DNA from: Aselliscus stoliczkanus
Lineage: Eukaryota; Chordata; Mammalia; Chiroptera; Hipposideridae
Assembly (NCBI GenBank): GCA_033961575.1
Contig: CM066728.1
Span: 34,286,352 to 34,350,351 of the forward strand
Reading direction: 5' to 3'
Length of the DNA stretch: 64,000 bases
Of this stretch, positions 23,918 to 37,096 are shown in pieces (position 1 is the first letter of the stretch; each line of letters opens with the position of its first letter). Below the pieces are notes generated by a model. The model was not told where the DNA came from, searched no databases, and worked only from the letters and a program-made list of their open reading frames with translations. The translations under genes and the position numbers were made by a program.

Positions 23918-26234
23918 AAACTGGTAGAGCAGTCTGTGCAGGCTGTTGATTCTGCATCTAGTGTTGAGCCTGAAGTTACTAGAAGTCTGCCAGATCAGCA
24001 GATGAGAAGGAAGGCTGGAGGTAGAGGAGAGCAAGGAGAAGCTGGAATGCATATGGACAGATTGAGACTCAGGAAGGCAGACTGGAACCCACTTGTCTCT
24101 TACCATGTCCGACCTCTATGCTGTGGGTGACTTGTAGGAGAAGCTGGCACCTGTTATTATGGAGCCACACAAACACCTGGCCCAACACCTGGCCCAGGAC
24201 TCAAAGACGCTGAAGGAGGAGACCAGGTGAGCGTGGGAACAAGTCTGGTACGCCACAGAGGTGAGCAACAACTTTCAAAGCATAAAAAGGATGACTTTTT
24301 CACTTCTGCCTTCTGGATTTCACACAGCATGTCTCTGGTGGCCGTGCAGAACCATACAGGGATGAGAATTCTGGGAAACATACTTCCAGCTTGGCTAAGT
24401 TGACTCAGTACCAAGCCACCACAGCACAGCAGCGAAGCTGCCAGTACAAGCTCAGCCTTATTCGTAAAGCTATGTGTAAGCCTTATTCGTAAGCCTTATT
24501 CGTAAAGCAGAGCAATGTGACACACTTTAGGAGATTAGTGAAGAAGAAATGCAATGGGAAAGATGACTGCCTGTTCTCTGACGGACGAAAAGTAGTCATC
24601 ATTTGTCTCCCTGTCTTTCCTCATCGAAAAAGGCTTCACCAATTGTTTTGGTGTGTGTATTCCTGAATTGCTTTGAATATACGGAACTTAACATTTCTCC
24701 TTTTGTAATTTTAAGATGCTATAATTATACAGCACTTGCCAAACTTGGGATTACTATATTGAAATCTTTGGTGGAGAGGATGTGTCCTGGCTTTGTGATT
24801 AGAGCAAGGCGATTGTTCCAGGAGCATTGTCTTCTGGGCATTGTTCAAAATCAAAGAGCAAGGAATTCTTAGGCATAAGGCATACCTGTCACCCTTTAGA
24901 TTTTCATAGAAGTGGGACAATACAAATAAAATATTGCATTTTTGAGAGGGGCTATGGAAGGCTTTAGAATATGAAGTCAATAAATAATTTTCTGAATCTC
25001 ATATTGTCACTTCCATGTAATTGAAGCTGAATTTCAATAAATACATACATTTGATTAGACAGAGAGACAAACACATTTGGCTTTGCATTGCTAGTTGTCT
25101 GAACTGCCGGCTATCTCTGGGCAAGTGCACTGTTTCACGAGTTTTCCCTCACGTTTCAAATGATGACAGTGTAAGTACAGCTGCCTCATTTCCACTTGGG
25201 TGGGACAGTAGTGTCTGCCTTCTGCGTCCTGGCTCAAGACCAGCCTCTGTTCGAATTCTCTGGGCAATTTGGCTTCAACTGGCCCACTTTATTATGTAAT
25301 TTTGTGCTTACAATTTTTTTGCAAAAGTGATTTATAATTTTAAAGAAGGAAAAATAACAGTTATGAGTTGTATAAATTAAAGTAAGTGAATTTAAAAACA
25401 GATATAGCAAGTTTGGCAACTGTTTATATCCAATAGTCCAACCACCTTTTTTTTTTCTTTAGTCTAGTTATAACGTCTGGGTGTTGGAAGATGAATTAAA
25501 ATGGTGTCTATTGTCACACAAATCTACATGATCATAATTATTAATATAATTCATTATTAACTGAACTTTATTTGATGCAGAGTCCATAGCTATGTTACTT
25601 TGGGAAACACATCAAATTTATACATTTCAGCCAATACAGGAAAGTCTTCAAAATGTGTGTGAATAAATAAGGAATTTGTGTAGTAGTGGCAAGATATGCA
25701 TAGATAAGAGCTTTCTTTTTGGTGTAACTACTTGATCAACTGCATAAAGACTGAGTTATATAAAAATGCTTTTTAATTTCCAAAATAAATTTGAGATTAA
25801 ATTCTAACATCCTGTTGAAATTACAGCACTCTTTTTGGGGAGAACTTTAAATTTGACAGTGTTTTTTTTTTATTTTATTTTATTTGCCCAAGTAAAGATG
25901 CTCTTAAAGGATTGTTGCTGTAACTATTATTGCTATTCTTAGTACAAAATCTGAAGATACAGCCTCTGTGGCTTAAGTTATTGCTTTTCTTTCTGGAGAG
26001 CTTTTCTGCTTTTGTTTAGCAGAAACTCAGCTTACTGTTACTTTTTTCCTGCTGCTCTTAGCTTTGTTTCCTCCACATCTTTGTCCAAAATGGAAGGACT
26101 GACAAACTTATGTAGTGGCGAGAGGAATCTCCTTTCGCCTCTATGGTCTATTCAGATTGTGAAGAGATAACATGAGTCTCCTTATCCACAAATCATCATC
26201 GAGAAGATGTACAAAAAACAGGCATACCATCCTT
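23918..26234. other. Intronic DNA, no recognised feature
   Basis: Contains a small local repeat of AGCCTTATTCGTAA units near 24455-24507. The rest (24510-26234) is AT-rich and shows no repeat or exon that I can support. Confidence 0.4.
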
Positions 26235-26249
26235 CAGAAGCTTTTAATC

Positions 26250-26376
26250 AGATATTTTATCTATTAATTAATTTATTTTTTTGACGGCAGTGTCTCTGGC
26301 CCTCATATGTGGGAGCCGAACCCGGGCCGCTGGCTTCCGAAGCCAGCGCTTAACCCCCACGCCACTCGGCGGGCCC
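26250..26376 (-). repeat. Head-only SINE (type D), minus strand
   Basis: The reverse complement begins GGGCCCGCCGAGTGGCG, has CCCGGGTTCGGCTCCC, ends GGCCAGAGACACTGCCGTC and enters an A-rich tail. CAGAAGCTTTTAATC is perfectly duplicated at 26235-26249 and 26377-26391. Confidence 0.9.
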
Positions 26377-26504
26377 CAGAAGCTTTTAATCTTGGCAATG
26401 AATGGAGTACCTGCATCACAAATGTTCATACTGCAGCAGTGGCTCCCAAATACTGCGATTTCATGGACCAGTGACATTTCAAAATATTGAGACTTGAGAA
26501 CGTC

Positions 26505-26955
26505 TTTTTTTTAAAGGATTTTATTGGGGAATTGGGGGAGGGGAACAGCATTGGGGAATCGGGGAAGGGGAACAGACAAGTTGCTGTCTTTTTGTTCTTC
26601 AGTCTAGTTGTGGAAGACGTTGCCTCACTGGCCCATGTTGGTATGTCATTGTGCTCTTCCCGGATGAGGCAGATCAGTCACTGGCCTCTGGATGGTTGCT
26701 CACTGCGGCTATTGGCAGCTCATGCTAGCTGCCGGCCGCTCACGCTGGCTGCCGGCCACTCACTGTAGCCTATGGCAGCCCACTGCAGCAGGGGCTGCAA
26801 CCTACACCATCACCGAGGCTCGCACAGCCGAGCTCCAGGTGGAGCTGTTGTTAGCTGTTGAGGGCAGTGTCACTGGCCCTCATATGTGGGATCGGAACCG
26901 GGGCTGCTGGCATCCCAAAACCAGCTCTTAACCAATGCGCCACTCAGCCGGCCCC
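26505..26955 (-). repeat. Long T+ SINE (type A), minus strand
   Basis: Complete copy in reverse: an AAAGGATTTTATTGGGG end (complement of CCCCAATAAAATCCTTT), the repeated GC-rich body, and GCCACTCAGCCGGCCCC at the head. GACTTGAGAAC at 26491-26501 and GACTTGACAAC at 26959-26969 are the target duplication, with one mismatch. Confidence 0.92.
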
Positions 26956-27234
26956 ATAGACTTGACAACTTCTTATGTTGCCAAGAATCAAAAGCCAATC
27001 CACCTACTATCTAATATCACTATCATTTCCTAAAAGAAAGGACTTTTGGGCACCCAAAGTAAGTAGGTATCTCCAAATTAGTAAATAAATGAAAAACTAA
27101 ACTGAGCTTCCTGGAAGAATTCACAATTGTTTTTGTTTTTCACATTTCTCCAGTAACTAGTGGGAACTTTGGCATGCACAAGGCTCTCTAGCAGAGAAAC
27201 TACAGATATGACTTGAGACACACACTGTGCTCTT

Positions 27235-27400
27235 ACGTCTGACTTGGGATAATCATTTAACCTTTTTCAGCCTCTGCATTCTCATAAAATAGGAATAATA
27301 ATATTTCTTCATATAGTTGTCATGGGAATTAAATAAGACAATACATAGAAAGTGCTTAAGCCAAGGCGTGATGCAAGTGGGTGGCCAGTAAACAGGAGTG
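27235..27400 (+). repeat. MIR element
   Basis: TTCAGCCTCTGCATTCTCAT, AAAATAGGAATAATAATA, TTGTCATGGGAATTAAATAA and GAAAGTGCTTAAGCCAAGGC follow a plus-strand MIR. Confidence 0.75.
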
Positions 27401-27720
27401 GCATAGAGCTGCTTTCCTCGTCCAATTATCAGAAACGAGTCTTTAGAGTGACTAAAAAGTGGATTAATTTGGGGCAGAATTTGGAAACAGAAACTTAAAA
27501 AAAATTCTGAAGAAATGAAAAATCAAAAATTCTCAATCACTTTTCGAAATATTTACTCAGCACTTTTTTTTTATGAGCTAGGAGCTGTCTCAAAGACATT
27601 GTTGTCATTAAACATTACACTGAATAATCTTGTATGTAGAATTCATTGGGAAATACCAGATTATGAAAAAAAGATAATAATTCCTACCGAGAAATTAAAG
27701 GGTCCCTAAAAAACCTTTGT

Positions 27721-27840
27721 CTAAGCCCTCCATTTAAAAAATGGAGATATGGAGGCCCAAATTAAAATATCTGCCTAATGTCACATAGGGAGAAATGAGA
27801 ACCAGAAGGTGGGTTTCCTGACACCCCACCATATCCCTGC
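27721..27840 (-). repeat. MIR fragment
   Basis: ATTTAAAAAATGGAGATATG, GCCTAATGTCACATAGGGAG and AATGAGAACCAGAAGGTGGG fit the reverse complement of a MIR core. Confidence 0.6.
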
Positions 27841-29422
27841 CCTGGACTACGGGGATGTCCCTCAGTGGAAAGAGAAGGAGAAGATGCTGGTGGGAAATGT
27901 GGGACCCCTGTGCTCTCTCCATAGGATCTTTGCTATTGGACTCTGGGTCACTTTTCTGCTCTGTTGGGTATACTGGTGGCTGTGCTTATGTCCTCCAATC
28001 TCTTCGGTGGAGCTACTGTCCAACCCAGTGCCAACCACCGTTTATGAAAATATCGGCTTACTTCTGTACCAGGCCCCTGTTCTCCTGGCTACCTCGTCCC
28101 CTCTCCCGGGAACCCGCGGTTTCCCATGATTCAGTGCAGGGGCCCCCAGCACTGCTGCCAGCTGGCATCTTGTGGGCATCTGTTCTGAGTGCTGGTGGCT
28201 GTGCCACACCAGTTGTTAAATATTTCTAATATCTCTTCTGCCCTTTTGGCAATCTGTTGGACTGGAACAACAGATCCATTTTTAGGGCCTGATAAGAGTC
28301 TGGGTTCCAACAGATAATGAGGTGGTGGGGTGCCATCAGATCTCACTCTCTTAGTAATTTAAATTATTTTTAAATGGCCCTGTTGGATAGTTCAACCAGG
28401 GTTCATGTGTTTTATCCTGTTTTCTACTGTCTTTGGGATCTCTGATTTACCAGGATAAAGAAATTTTGAAAAATGTAAAGTACACACTAGAGGGCAGTGG
28501 CCCCATATCTAGACACCTAACAATGACTTTTCTTTGCATTTCCTCTGCCCCCCTTTATGTAGGGGAGCGGGGAGAGGAGCCTCCTCTACATCACGCGAAT
28601 GCCATTTCTGTCTGCAGTGTTTTATGAAAACAGATCAGCTACTTGGCAGCACCCTATCTTTTGCTGTCTTTTCTTTTCCATCCTTCTTCCAATGACTTAT
28701 CTCCGTAGGGCTTTCACAGTCGAATTAGTCACGGGTAACATCTTCGTGACCTTTTTCTTTTTAAAAGACAGGGCAAAGGAGAGATAGGAGACATACATTC
28801 CTAATTTGGGATAGCAAAGTTTTCTATCTTTGTATTTGCGAATAAAGTCATGAATTAAGAATGAGGAAAAAGAAAGGTACAATGAAGTGGCCTTGTCTTT
28901 GGCATGTGCTGAGGCAAAAGCCATGTATATGAGCCTGTAGAATGGCTCCCTTCCCCATGATCACTACAGAGAATCCTGTTTCAGCTCACTCAGTTTACCC
29001 CTCGTGCCAGCTCAATCCTGCTATCTGGGAGAGAGGTGCAGCTGATCCGTACAATAACCAGATGATCTGGGGGGTGAGTGGGTTGAGAAAGAGTGGAGCA
29101 CTCATTTGTGTGTTTGTGGAGTTTGGGGGCATTGAAGAGAGACGTTTTAGTGCAGCTGAATAGTATAATGGGGTTTTGGAGGGGAGCAAAAGGGCATTAA
29201 GAAGTATGTCAGTGGATTATTTGAGTCAAACTTTGATGGAATCTGAGGATCCTAAATAAAGGATTTGATTTATTTTTAATTACTTTTGGTTGTTGGACTA
29301 TTTTTTTTGAAGGGGATACCCCTCTGAGAATGGATTATGTGAGTTCCTAAATTTAGAAAAGATATATAAAATCAACTTGCAGGGGTTCATTTTTGAATTG
29401 GTGAGAGCTATAGCAGTTGTGT

Positions 29423-29423
<1 letters not shown>
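27841..29423. other. Intronic DNA, no recognised feature
   Basis: Slightly GC-richer than its surroundings up to about 28350, with short open frames but no exon borders or family matches that I can defend. Confidence 0.35.

Positions 29424-29472
<49 letters not shown>
29424..29472. repeat. (GT)n microsatellite
   Basis: Almost pure GT repeat of about 24 units. Confidence 0.95.
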
Positions 29473-29473
<1 letters not shown>

Positions 29474-29554
29474 CACTACATTTACTAGGCACAGGTGGGA
29501 AATAAGAAACTCTTCTTCAGATTGACCCAACCAGAGTCCTGGGTGGGAGAAAGG

Positions 29555-29765
29555 ACTTAACACAGAGTATTATGTGCTTTGCATAGATTATTTTGCTTAA
29601 TCCTCATAACAACCTTATGCCATATATATGATTATGATCGTTGTTTAACAGATGAGGAATCTGAGGATTAGAGAGGCTGCCTGGGATGAAACAGTGAGGA
29701 TGCAGCAAGCTGAGATTTGAACCCAACTTGGTCTGACTCTGCAGCTTGACTGCTACGTATGTGCT
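29555..29765 (-). repeat. MIR element
   Basis: TTGCTTAATCCTCATAACAA, ACAGATGAGGAATCTGAGGA, GAGATTTGAACCCAACTTGG and CTGACTCTGCAGCTTGACTG follow the MIR reverse complement closely. Confidence 0.85.
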
Positions 29766-29944
29766 CACAGAGGAAAAAGCAATGACACAGGCTATGGCAA
29801 CAATCATCCCTGCTCCCTGCTCCTGAAACCCACGGGGTGCAGTGCCGTCCCACACACCCTGAACTGGGTGTGTGTTCCTGATCTTATTCCTTCATATACA
29901 GAAATGATGCTCTGACTGGTCTGGGGATAGCCTGAGCTCCCCCA

Positions 29945-29991
<47 letters not shown>
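29945..29991. repeat. (CA)n microsatellite
   Basis: About 23 uninterrupted CA units. Confidence 0.95.
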
Positions 29992-29996
<5 letters not shown>

Positions 29997-30484
29997 CAAA
30001 CATATAAGCTCACTAGTTGGGTTTCCATTTCTCTGATTTTGTATAAGACATTGTCACTGGAGAGTAATTAAAACCCCTGGTGGATTTATGTTGGAGCCCC
30101 TGGCATGGTTGTGTAGTTCCATATGCCTGGGTGACAGGGAAGATGAGCACTAAATGCTGAGAGAAATGCTCCTGCCACGTTGATGCAGTTAGAGGCATCT
30201 ATCAAAGAGGCATGTGGAACCTCGAGACTTCAATCTAATGGCTAGGAATGCTGCAGGCTTTCTTCCGCCAGACTTAAAGGTGCAGAGAAAACAGTTAGCA
30301 GTGAGAGAGGTGGGCCCCACCTTAACTTGTCGGTAGATTCTTCAGAGGCAGAGGAGTCATCTCTTCCCCAGTCCTGTCTCACTTGGGTCTTTGAAGTTAT
30401 TTTCCTCATACCATGGATGGGGGAAAAACTTTTCCCTCGAGACAGAAGCAGGCAGAAGGACTAATGTGTTTCTATTTCTACCAA

Positions 30485-30575
30485 TAATAAGCAGTTACAT
30501 TTGTTAAGTGTCTACTGTATGTTGGATTTTGATGGAAGGGCCTCGCCTGTGTCATCTCATCTAACCCTTACATGG
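30485..30575 (-). repeat. MIR fragment
   Basis: CAGTTACATTTGTTAAGTGT and GTGTCATCTCATCTAACCCT resemble the 3' half of a MIR read in reverse. Only this part is preserved. Confidence 0.45.
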
Positions 30576-33565
30576 CCAGCCCCTCTTTCAGGCCTGACCC
30601 TCTCCACCCCTCCTCCAACTATCACTTGTGCCATTTGTTGCTCTGCTGGAGGAGACGGGGAGGCCCTGCTTATCTCTAAGACTGGCAATCACATAAGCTC
30701 AAGAAGAAGTAAACATTGCCCATGACTAAGGCAGGAAACGATGAGCAGACCTGTGAATTATGGTGTCAGTTATACTTCTACTGAAGAAAAGAATCATTTG
30801 TTAGTTGTTGGATTTTATTCCATGTTCACAAACATCCATATAACGTTTCATACAAAAATATAATAATTAGTAGTAGAAATAGTATGGCAATAACCCAAAT
30901 GTCAACTGCCACTTTGTCCTTCAGGGTCAGTGTTTGTTGGTGCCATTTTTATTTTTCCTCCATTGTTACCTATAATTGGAACTCAGAGAGAAGAATCTAT
31001 GTTCACAAATGAATTGGTGAGCAATGTGAGATGAGGACATGGAGGAGATTTATATCACATGTAAATTTGCCCCCTCTCTTTAAGCAAGGAGGAGCGTCAG
31101 AGTCCGTATTGGACACTTGCGCCCTCTAGAGACCCTCCCCAGTCCCAGAGCTGAGACTTTTCTCTCTTAATAGGTCCACACCCTTCTCCCCAGCAGTGTG
31201 CTTACTCGCTTTTCTCTGTTTCCTTCTCCTTCTTACGAGGGATGCAAATTCCTCACCAAATATTACATTACATGTTGTAGTTTAGAAACCATCTTTGTCA
31301 CTAAACATGTCCTTAGCATCTTATACTTCCACTATTTGTAGTTTATCGGTGTATCCCCTTCAAAGAAACTCTCCTAATGAGAAATTCTGGGGGAATAAAA
31401 TTTTCATTTCATTCTAGAAATCGGCCTTATTAAGACAGAATTCTGAAATGAGGGACCATTTACAGACTATCAACTCTAAATAGTCTGATTTAATCCACCC
31501 CAATTCAGACACCTTATGTTTAACAATACTTAAAGAGGTTCATTAGTATGGGAATTTATGAAGATGAAAAAAAGAGAGTTGAAAACGGCTGAATCCATAT
31601 TCTATGGTGAGAACCATAGAAAATTCATTATAAACTTAATATAGCGCCATAACTATCCATACGTAATATATAGTGATTTTTAGTATGTGTCCTAACTTCC
31701 CCTTTGCTGTGAAATCAGATCTAACTATTCACCAGACAGTCGTGGTTCTGTCTGGGTTCTTCTGTATGCCCATATTACTCATGTCCCTAGTTTTGATTAA
31801 GATGTTAGAAATTCAAACCATATCACATTCAAACACATTTTCTCCATTTGTGTCCACTAATGGCTTTAATCTAGACAAAACATCTAATTTACAACCAAAA
31901 GTGTAAATGAAACCCTAATTCATCTATTTGATCATTGCTTTCCCCGTTCCTCCCCCAACACTCCCCGAATCATCTCAGGTTCCCTTTTAATAACGCAGCC
32001 CAGATTCCCAGCTTTCACCACAGCTTTCCAGAGTCCAGGTACATTAAGATCACATATCTATTAGACCCTTTTTGGCTAAAAATGTTTCCAATGAATCCAA
32101 AAAGGTAACTATAGTATCAGAGGGGTAAGACTAGATGAGGGTTAGCTATGGGTGGATGGTCTACATTCCTGTGAAATTTAACTGTGGAGTGGCTGCTCCT
32201 TTTATAAGGAAAATGCAAGTTTACACTCTTGAAAGCTGGCCTTCAAATGAATTAAACCTTGATTGGAATGGCATCATGCATTGTAATACTTTCCATTAAG
32301 TAAATGGCTTTTAGTTGTCCGATAAAATATTCAAGATTATCACTGAGATTTAAGTTTCTCTGGGCCCACAACACTTGTGGTTCTGGGTGATTGCCTATGA
32401 TAGCAACAAAAGACTTTGCAGAGAAGTCCAGGGAATCGTATGAAAATAAGAATGGCTGGTGTCCAGGAGGGGAAGAGTTTTTACTTTAAACTTGGATTTA
32501 GGTAGTTGGAAATATATTGAGAGAAACCTAGGACACAAGAATTTAATATACTTTTCCAGACAGGAGGTTGGAAATTCAGTTTGAGCACTCTTGTTGTGTG
32601 AATTACTAAAAGTTTATCTATCTCTTCAAGCACTGCCCCAAGAATATATTACAGAGTTGTTAGAATTTGTGGTGAGAAAGAACCTCTTTTTCCTACCCGC
32701 CCCCTCAACTAATTTATCTCAATGGGAGGTATAAAAATAGTACCAAAATCCTCTCTGTAGTGAATACTCTTCAACTTTTATTTCCTTTTCTAATGAGCTA
32801 AGGAGTTAGGCTAAAATTAAGGAAATGAATATTTGAAAATGGTAGCTCAGAATGACAGCTGCAGACTTGAGTGGATTGCCAGCTATCGTTAGATTCTCAG
32901 AAAGAAATAACGGTAATATTATTGGTGCTAATGCTTTTCTTCCTTATAATTTCTGCATCTTCTAAACTACCTAAAATCAGCATTTATGGTTTCTGAATGG
33001 AGAAGAAAACAAAATCTTTTAAAAAAAAATCTTAGTTGTAGATAGTCTATATTCCTTATAAGCATAGGGATGCTAGTAGGATATTTACCAACATGAAAGC
33101 TGTTTATCTTGGAATAATTGGGGTGTCTAGTGATTTTAGTTTCTCTTCTTTTACACATTTGTTCTTGAAATTTTTCCACAATACACATAATCTACATAAT
33201 AAGTGAGAATTTTTCTACAATGAGCATTATCTACATAATAAAAATTAGGTTTATTTTTAAAAAAAATCATACCCATGCCAAAAAGTAAATATTTGTATTG
33301 TAAATGTGTTCTTGCTCCATGTCAACATTTTTGGGTTAAGAAGTATATAATTCCCTCTGTCTTGGGAAGTGGGTTCAGTGAGATTGAGGCTGCCTCTGAA
33401 TGGTCCCTGGGGTCCTGCAGAAACAGCAGAGCTGCCTTGCTCCCTCCCCTCTATTTGTCTCTTCCCCTGCAACACCCCAGAGGCCACACCAGGCCTGAGA
33501 CTGGAATGACAGCAACAGGAACAATAGGAGTAGTTATATACTTGTGCCTTTCCTAATACTTTCCT
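30576..33565. other. Intronic DNA, no recognised feature
   Basis: Nearly 3 kb without a repeat or exon I can name. A short direct duplication, ACATAATCTACATAATAA versus GCATTATCTACATAATAA, lies at about 33184-33242. Confidence 0.4.
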
Positions 33566-33575
33566 GATCATTCTT

Positions 33576-33776
33576 TTTTTTTTTTTTTTTTTTTTTCAGA
33601 AAAAAAAAATTTTTAAAGAAATTTTATTGGGAAATAGTGTGTTATTCCAGGACCCATCAACTCCAAGTCAAGTAGTTGTTTCAATCTAGTTGTAGAGGGC
33701 ACAGCTCCTTGGCCCATGTGGGAATTGAACCAGCAACCTTGGTGTTATGAGTCTGCTCTCTAACCACCCGAGTTGA
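33576..33776 (-). repeat. Short SINE (type B), minus strand
   Basis: In reverse it reads GGTTAGAGAGCAGACTC, AACACCAAGGTTGCTGG, TTCAATTCCCACATGGG, CTGTGCCCTCTACAACTAG and GGTCCTGGAATAACACACT, followed by a long A-rich tail. GATCATTCTT is duplicated at 33566-33575 and 33777-33786. Confidence 0.88.
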
Positions 33777-34222
33777 GATCATTCTTATTCCAGCCTCTGA
33801 ATAACTGAAGAGGAGACAGCAGGTCAGGCATCAGTATGCCTTCCCAGTACCACAGCCCCCGGGAGGTGTTTAAAAGAATCACATTGGTCTTGTGACAAAG
33901 ACTCGTCGAAGGGTTCCCAATGCATTAAGGATATAATTTAAACTCTTTGCAAGAGGGCCTGCCTGAGATGGCTAAGACCACCTCTGTGTCCTCACCTGTC
34001 CCACTTCTGGGTAGAAATAAGCTCTGGCCACACCACCTCCGTGTTACATCAGGACCCTCACTTGTTTCCTTTGTTCATTTGGTTCCCTTTTTCTGGAATC
34101 ATCCTGCCATCACCAACAGCACCTGCTACTCAAGACTGACTCCATTTTATCTATCTCCATCTCAAGAAAGCTTTTCCTGTCTACCCTGTTTAAATACGTA
34201 GATGTTTTCTTACCTCTCACCC

Positions 34223-34480
34223 AGCTCCTTTCTGTAGTAGTTATTTTTGGCTGCACAACAAATCACTCCAAACTATTGTGGCTTAAAACAACAGCTATTT
34301 ATTGTCTCACACAATTTCTGTGAATCAGTAATCCAGGAGTGGCCGGGCTGGGTGGTTCAGGCTCAGGGTCTCTGATGAGGTTGCAGGAAAGACCTCATCC
34401 GGGCTGCAGTCACCAAGGCCTGCCTGCCACCGACTGTGCTTCCCAAGGGGCTCACTCAACAAGCCTGACAAGGCAGTGCT
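34223..34480 (-). repeat. MLT1-like LTR fragment
   Basis: TTTTTGGCTGCACAACAAAT, TGTGGCTTAAAACAACAGCT, TTATTGTCTCACACAATTTC and TGTGAATCAGTAATCCAGGA are the reverse complement of the conserved 3' part of MLT1-type LTRs. Confidence 0.6.
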
Positions 34481-34534
34481 GGGTGTTTTCTATTTCCCAT
34501 TAATTGTTTACTTGTTTACCGTTTACCTCTCCCC

Positions 34535-34612
34535 ACTCATTCACTCTGTCCTCTGCACCCAGCCCAGTGCCTAACACGTTGTTGATGCAGAATAAATATT
34601 TATTGAATGACT
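34535..34612 (+). repeat. L2 3' end
   Basis: CCCAGCCCAGTGCCTAACAC followed by AATAAATATTTATTGAATGA is the classic L2 3' terminus. Confidence 0.7.
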
Positions 34613-35393
34613 GGGAAACCCCAATCTTCTAACTGGGCTAGTTGTTTAAAACACAAGATATAAATAGGGGGAAAAGGAACACTGCTGGTAAATGTTTTCA
34701 CCCAAAAAAACTGTAATTGTATAATTGGGTGGGTGTAAGAGGAGTTATTTCCTCTTTATTTACTGAAACACTTTTTTGTATTTCAGTTGGGACACTTGTA
34801 CAATTGAATTTTTTCGTCATTGATTTCCTTGATTCTTTTTAATTAGGTCAAACCGTTTACAACAGATTTGTATTTTGCATCTGTTTCTGTGGCATCATTT
34901 TATACAGTCATTTGTTTCAATATAGTCATGAAAATAATTTTTAGTGCAGAAATAATCAACATAAAAATTTGCTATCACTCTATTCAGTAATTAGTAGTAG
35001 GTAGGAATGGCTTAAAGTCAAACTACGATGGCTACACATTTACTTATAGGTTTCCCCCACTAAGTGGTAAAGTTGGGCAAGCCACAGATGTAAGTTCACT
35101 ATATCCCAGCACTCAAGTGTGGTCCAGGACTCAGTAGCATCCACATCACCTGGAATTTTGTGAGAAATGCAAATCTGGGGCGTCACCCCAGACCTACTGA
35201 ATCAAAACCTGCATTTTAACAAGTTCTCAGGTAATTCATATGCACATTCAAGTTTGGGAAGCACTGCTCTGGAGTGCAAAAACAGGACTTTGCATTTAAG
35301 GGAGCCTTTTGTACCTCAGGAAAATGGAGGCTTTGCTTTTCTGGAGTCAAGTTCCAGAATAAAAGGCCCCATCTTCTTATAACTAAGATGCTT
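34613..35393. other. Intronic DNA, no recognised feature
   Basis: AT-rich, anonymous sequence. Near 35115-35280 a phrase order (GACTCAGTAGCATCCACATC ... TTGGGAAGCACTGCTCTGGA) suggests an old MER5-like DNA transposon fragment, not developed further. Confidence 0.35.
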
Positions 35394-35402
35394 CTAATTG
35401 AG

Positions 35403-35509
35403 TTTTTTTTTTTTTTAAGGGCAGTGTCACTGGCCCTCATATGTGGGACCCGAACCAAGGCTGCTGGTGTCCCAAGCCAGCGCTTAACCACCACACCATT
35501 CGGCCAGCC
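35403..35509 (-). repeat. Head-only SINE (type D), minus strand
   Basis: The reverse complement starts GGGCTGGCCGAATGGTG and ends CCAGTGACACTGCCCTTA plus poly(A). CTAATTGAG is duplicated at 35394-35402 and 35510-35518. Confidence 0.9.
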
Positions 35510-35518
35510 CTAATTGAG

Positions 35519-36757
35519 ATGTTTTTATACATTCTAAGTGTTAACCTCCAAACATCACCATCGTTCTTGAGTTTCCTGATGTGGCCTCTGCATCTGCCTG
35601 TGAGGTTCCTTCTCACATTCAGGAGGCTGAGCTCTGATTTAGAATTTACCTCAAATTAGTAACCGGTTTACAAACCCAGTTGTTCTAGTTTCAAAAACCA
35701 ACGTTTGAAAATTGGGATTGAAGTTATTAAAATTATATGACCCTGAGAATATTTTCCCTATTGTGTTTTTTAAAACATTTTGGATTTGTTTTATTCTACA
35801 AAGAAACATTGGTTTTTAAACAGCTATGAAAAAGATATGTTTAGTTTTGTTTCTAGACTTCACATTAAAAATAGAAATTCTATACTTTCGTATTTCAGTA
35901 GAAATGGGAATTGCTTATCATATTTGTTTCTGTTTTCTTTTACAGTTAGCAGTTTCAGTTGTTCTGAGGCTATTTCACCAAAAGAGCAAAATAAATAAGT
36001 GTTTAATGAAAAGGCCTGTGCTTTTTCTTAATAAAATTTTAGCTTTAGAAAATTAGAGTCGTTGAATTTCCTAATGCTTGAGTCAACCAAGAAAGCATTG
36101 GATATTATATTGAAGGTATCATTAGTGCTATATGTCGACACCCCTTAGAGAGTGGTGGAAGGATTGACATTCAAGTTAAGTATCTCTTCACATTTCCAAA
36201 AACTAGCCCAGTTGTAATATATTTAAGAGTAAGGTTTCACCTAGATATTAATTTACCCACCATGATTTTCATTCAATAATGTCCATGTACCACTCACTGA
36301 GCCCGGCCTTGGATTGCAAAGAGAAGGGTGTGATATGTGAGGTAATACTTTTTTGAAGAAATACTTTGTCCAGGGAACTCTGTTAATAATTAAACAAGTT
36401 GCTGGCTCCTGAAAATTTTAAGATGTAAGCAGTGTGCTTTCCTAATTCTAAAATAAACATGTATTTCACCAGAAATATAAATATTTGCAACAAGTAGAGG
36501 GCTTGTAGGTTATCAGGCTTCTTTATCTTTGCCAGTTAATACTCTGTTCCTCCCTGGGTGGCATTGAAATTGCTTTTTTGAAGTAACCCTGGTGAATTTT
36601 CTTAAATAGTCTTGTCTCATGTACAATTTTATCACCATTGGAAAATCTGTTTCCTGACATGACTCTGAATTTGCATTTCTTTCTTTTTCAGTGTATTTCT
36701 CACTTAAAATCCCTTGCCATCTCTGCTACTGAAATTCAGTTTTTGGAGACAAACAGC

Positions 36758-36808
<51 letters not shown>

Positions 36809-37086
36809 CATAGTAGGTTTGAATGTACACATGTAAGTATGGGTTATTCTGGGAAAACATACTTCATGCATATAAAAATATAGAAAGCCAAGATATCGTT
36901 TGTATTTTTGCGGAAGTTTATATATGTTGTTAAACATGCTGATGAGTCAAACTATTGAAGAATAGGAAACAAAATACCTTTGAAATAAGAATGTAGAAAA
37001 ATATCTTTTGGTTATTCTGCTTGGCCCATGAAGATGCTTTTTTAGTATTTTATGGTGATGATCCTGGTACTGTAATGGCCATGCTG
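35519..37086. other. Intronic DNA with one TG microsatellite
   Basis: Apart from (TG)n at 36759-36803, no repeat or exon is recognised. Confidence 0.4.
36759..36803. repeat. (TG)n microsatellite
   Basis: About 22 uninterrupted TG units. Confidence 0.95.
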
Positions 37087-37096
37087 TCATTCTGTA

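Noticed and set aside
29804..30028. Open frames rich in Cys-Val or Thr-His (also at 4362, 29298, 36638)
   Set aside because: They are translations of CA/TG microsatellites.
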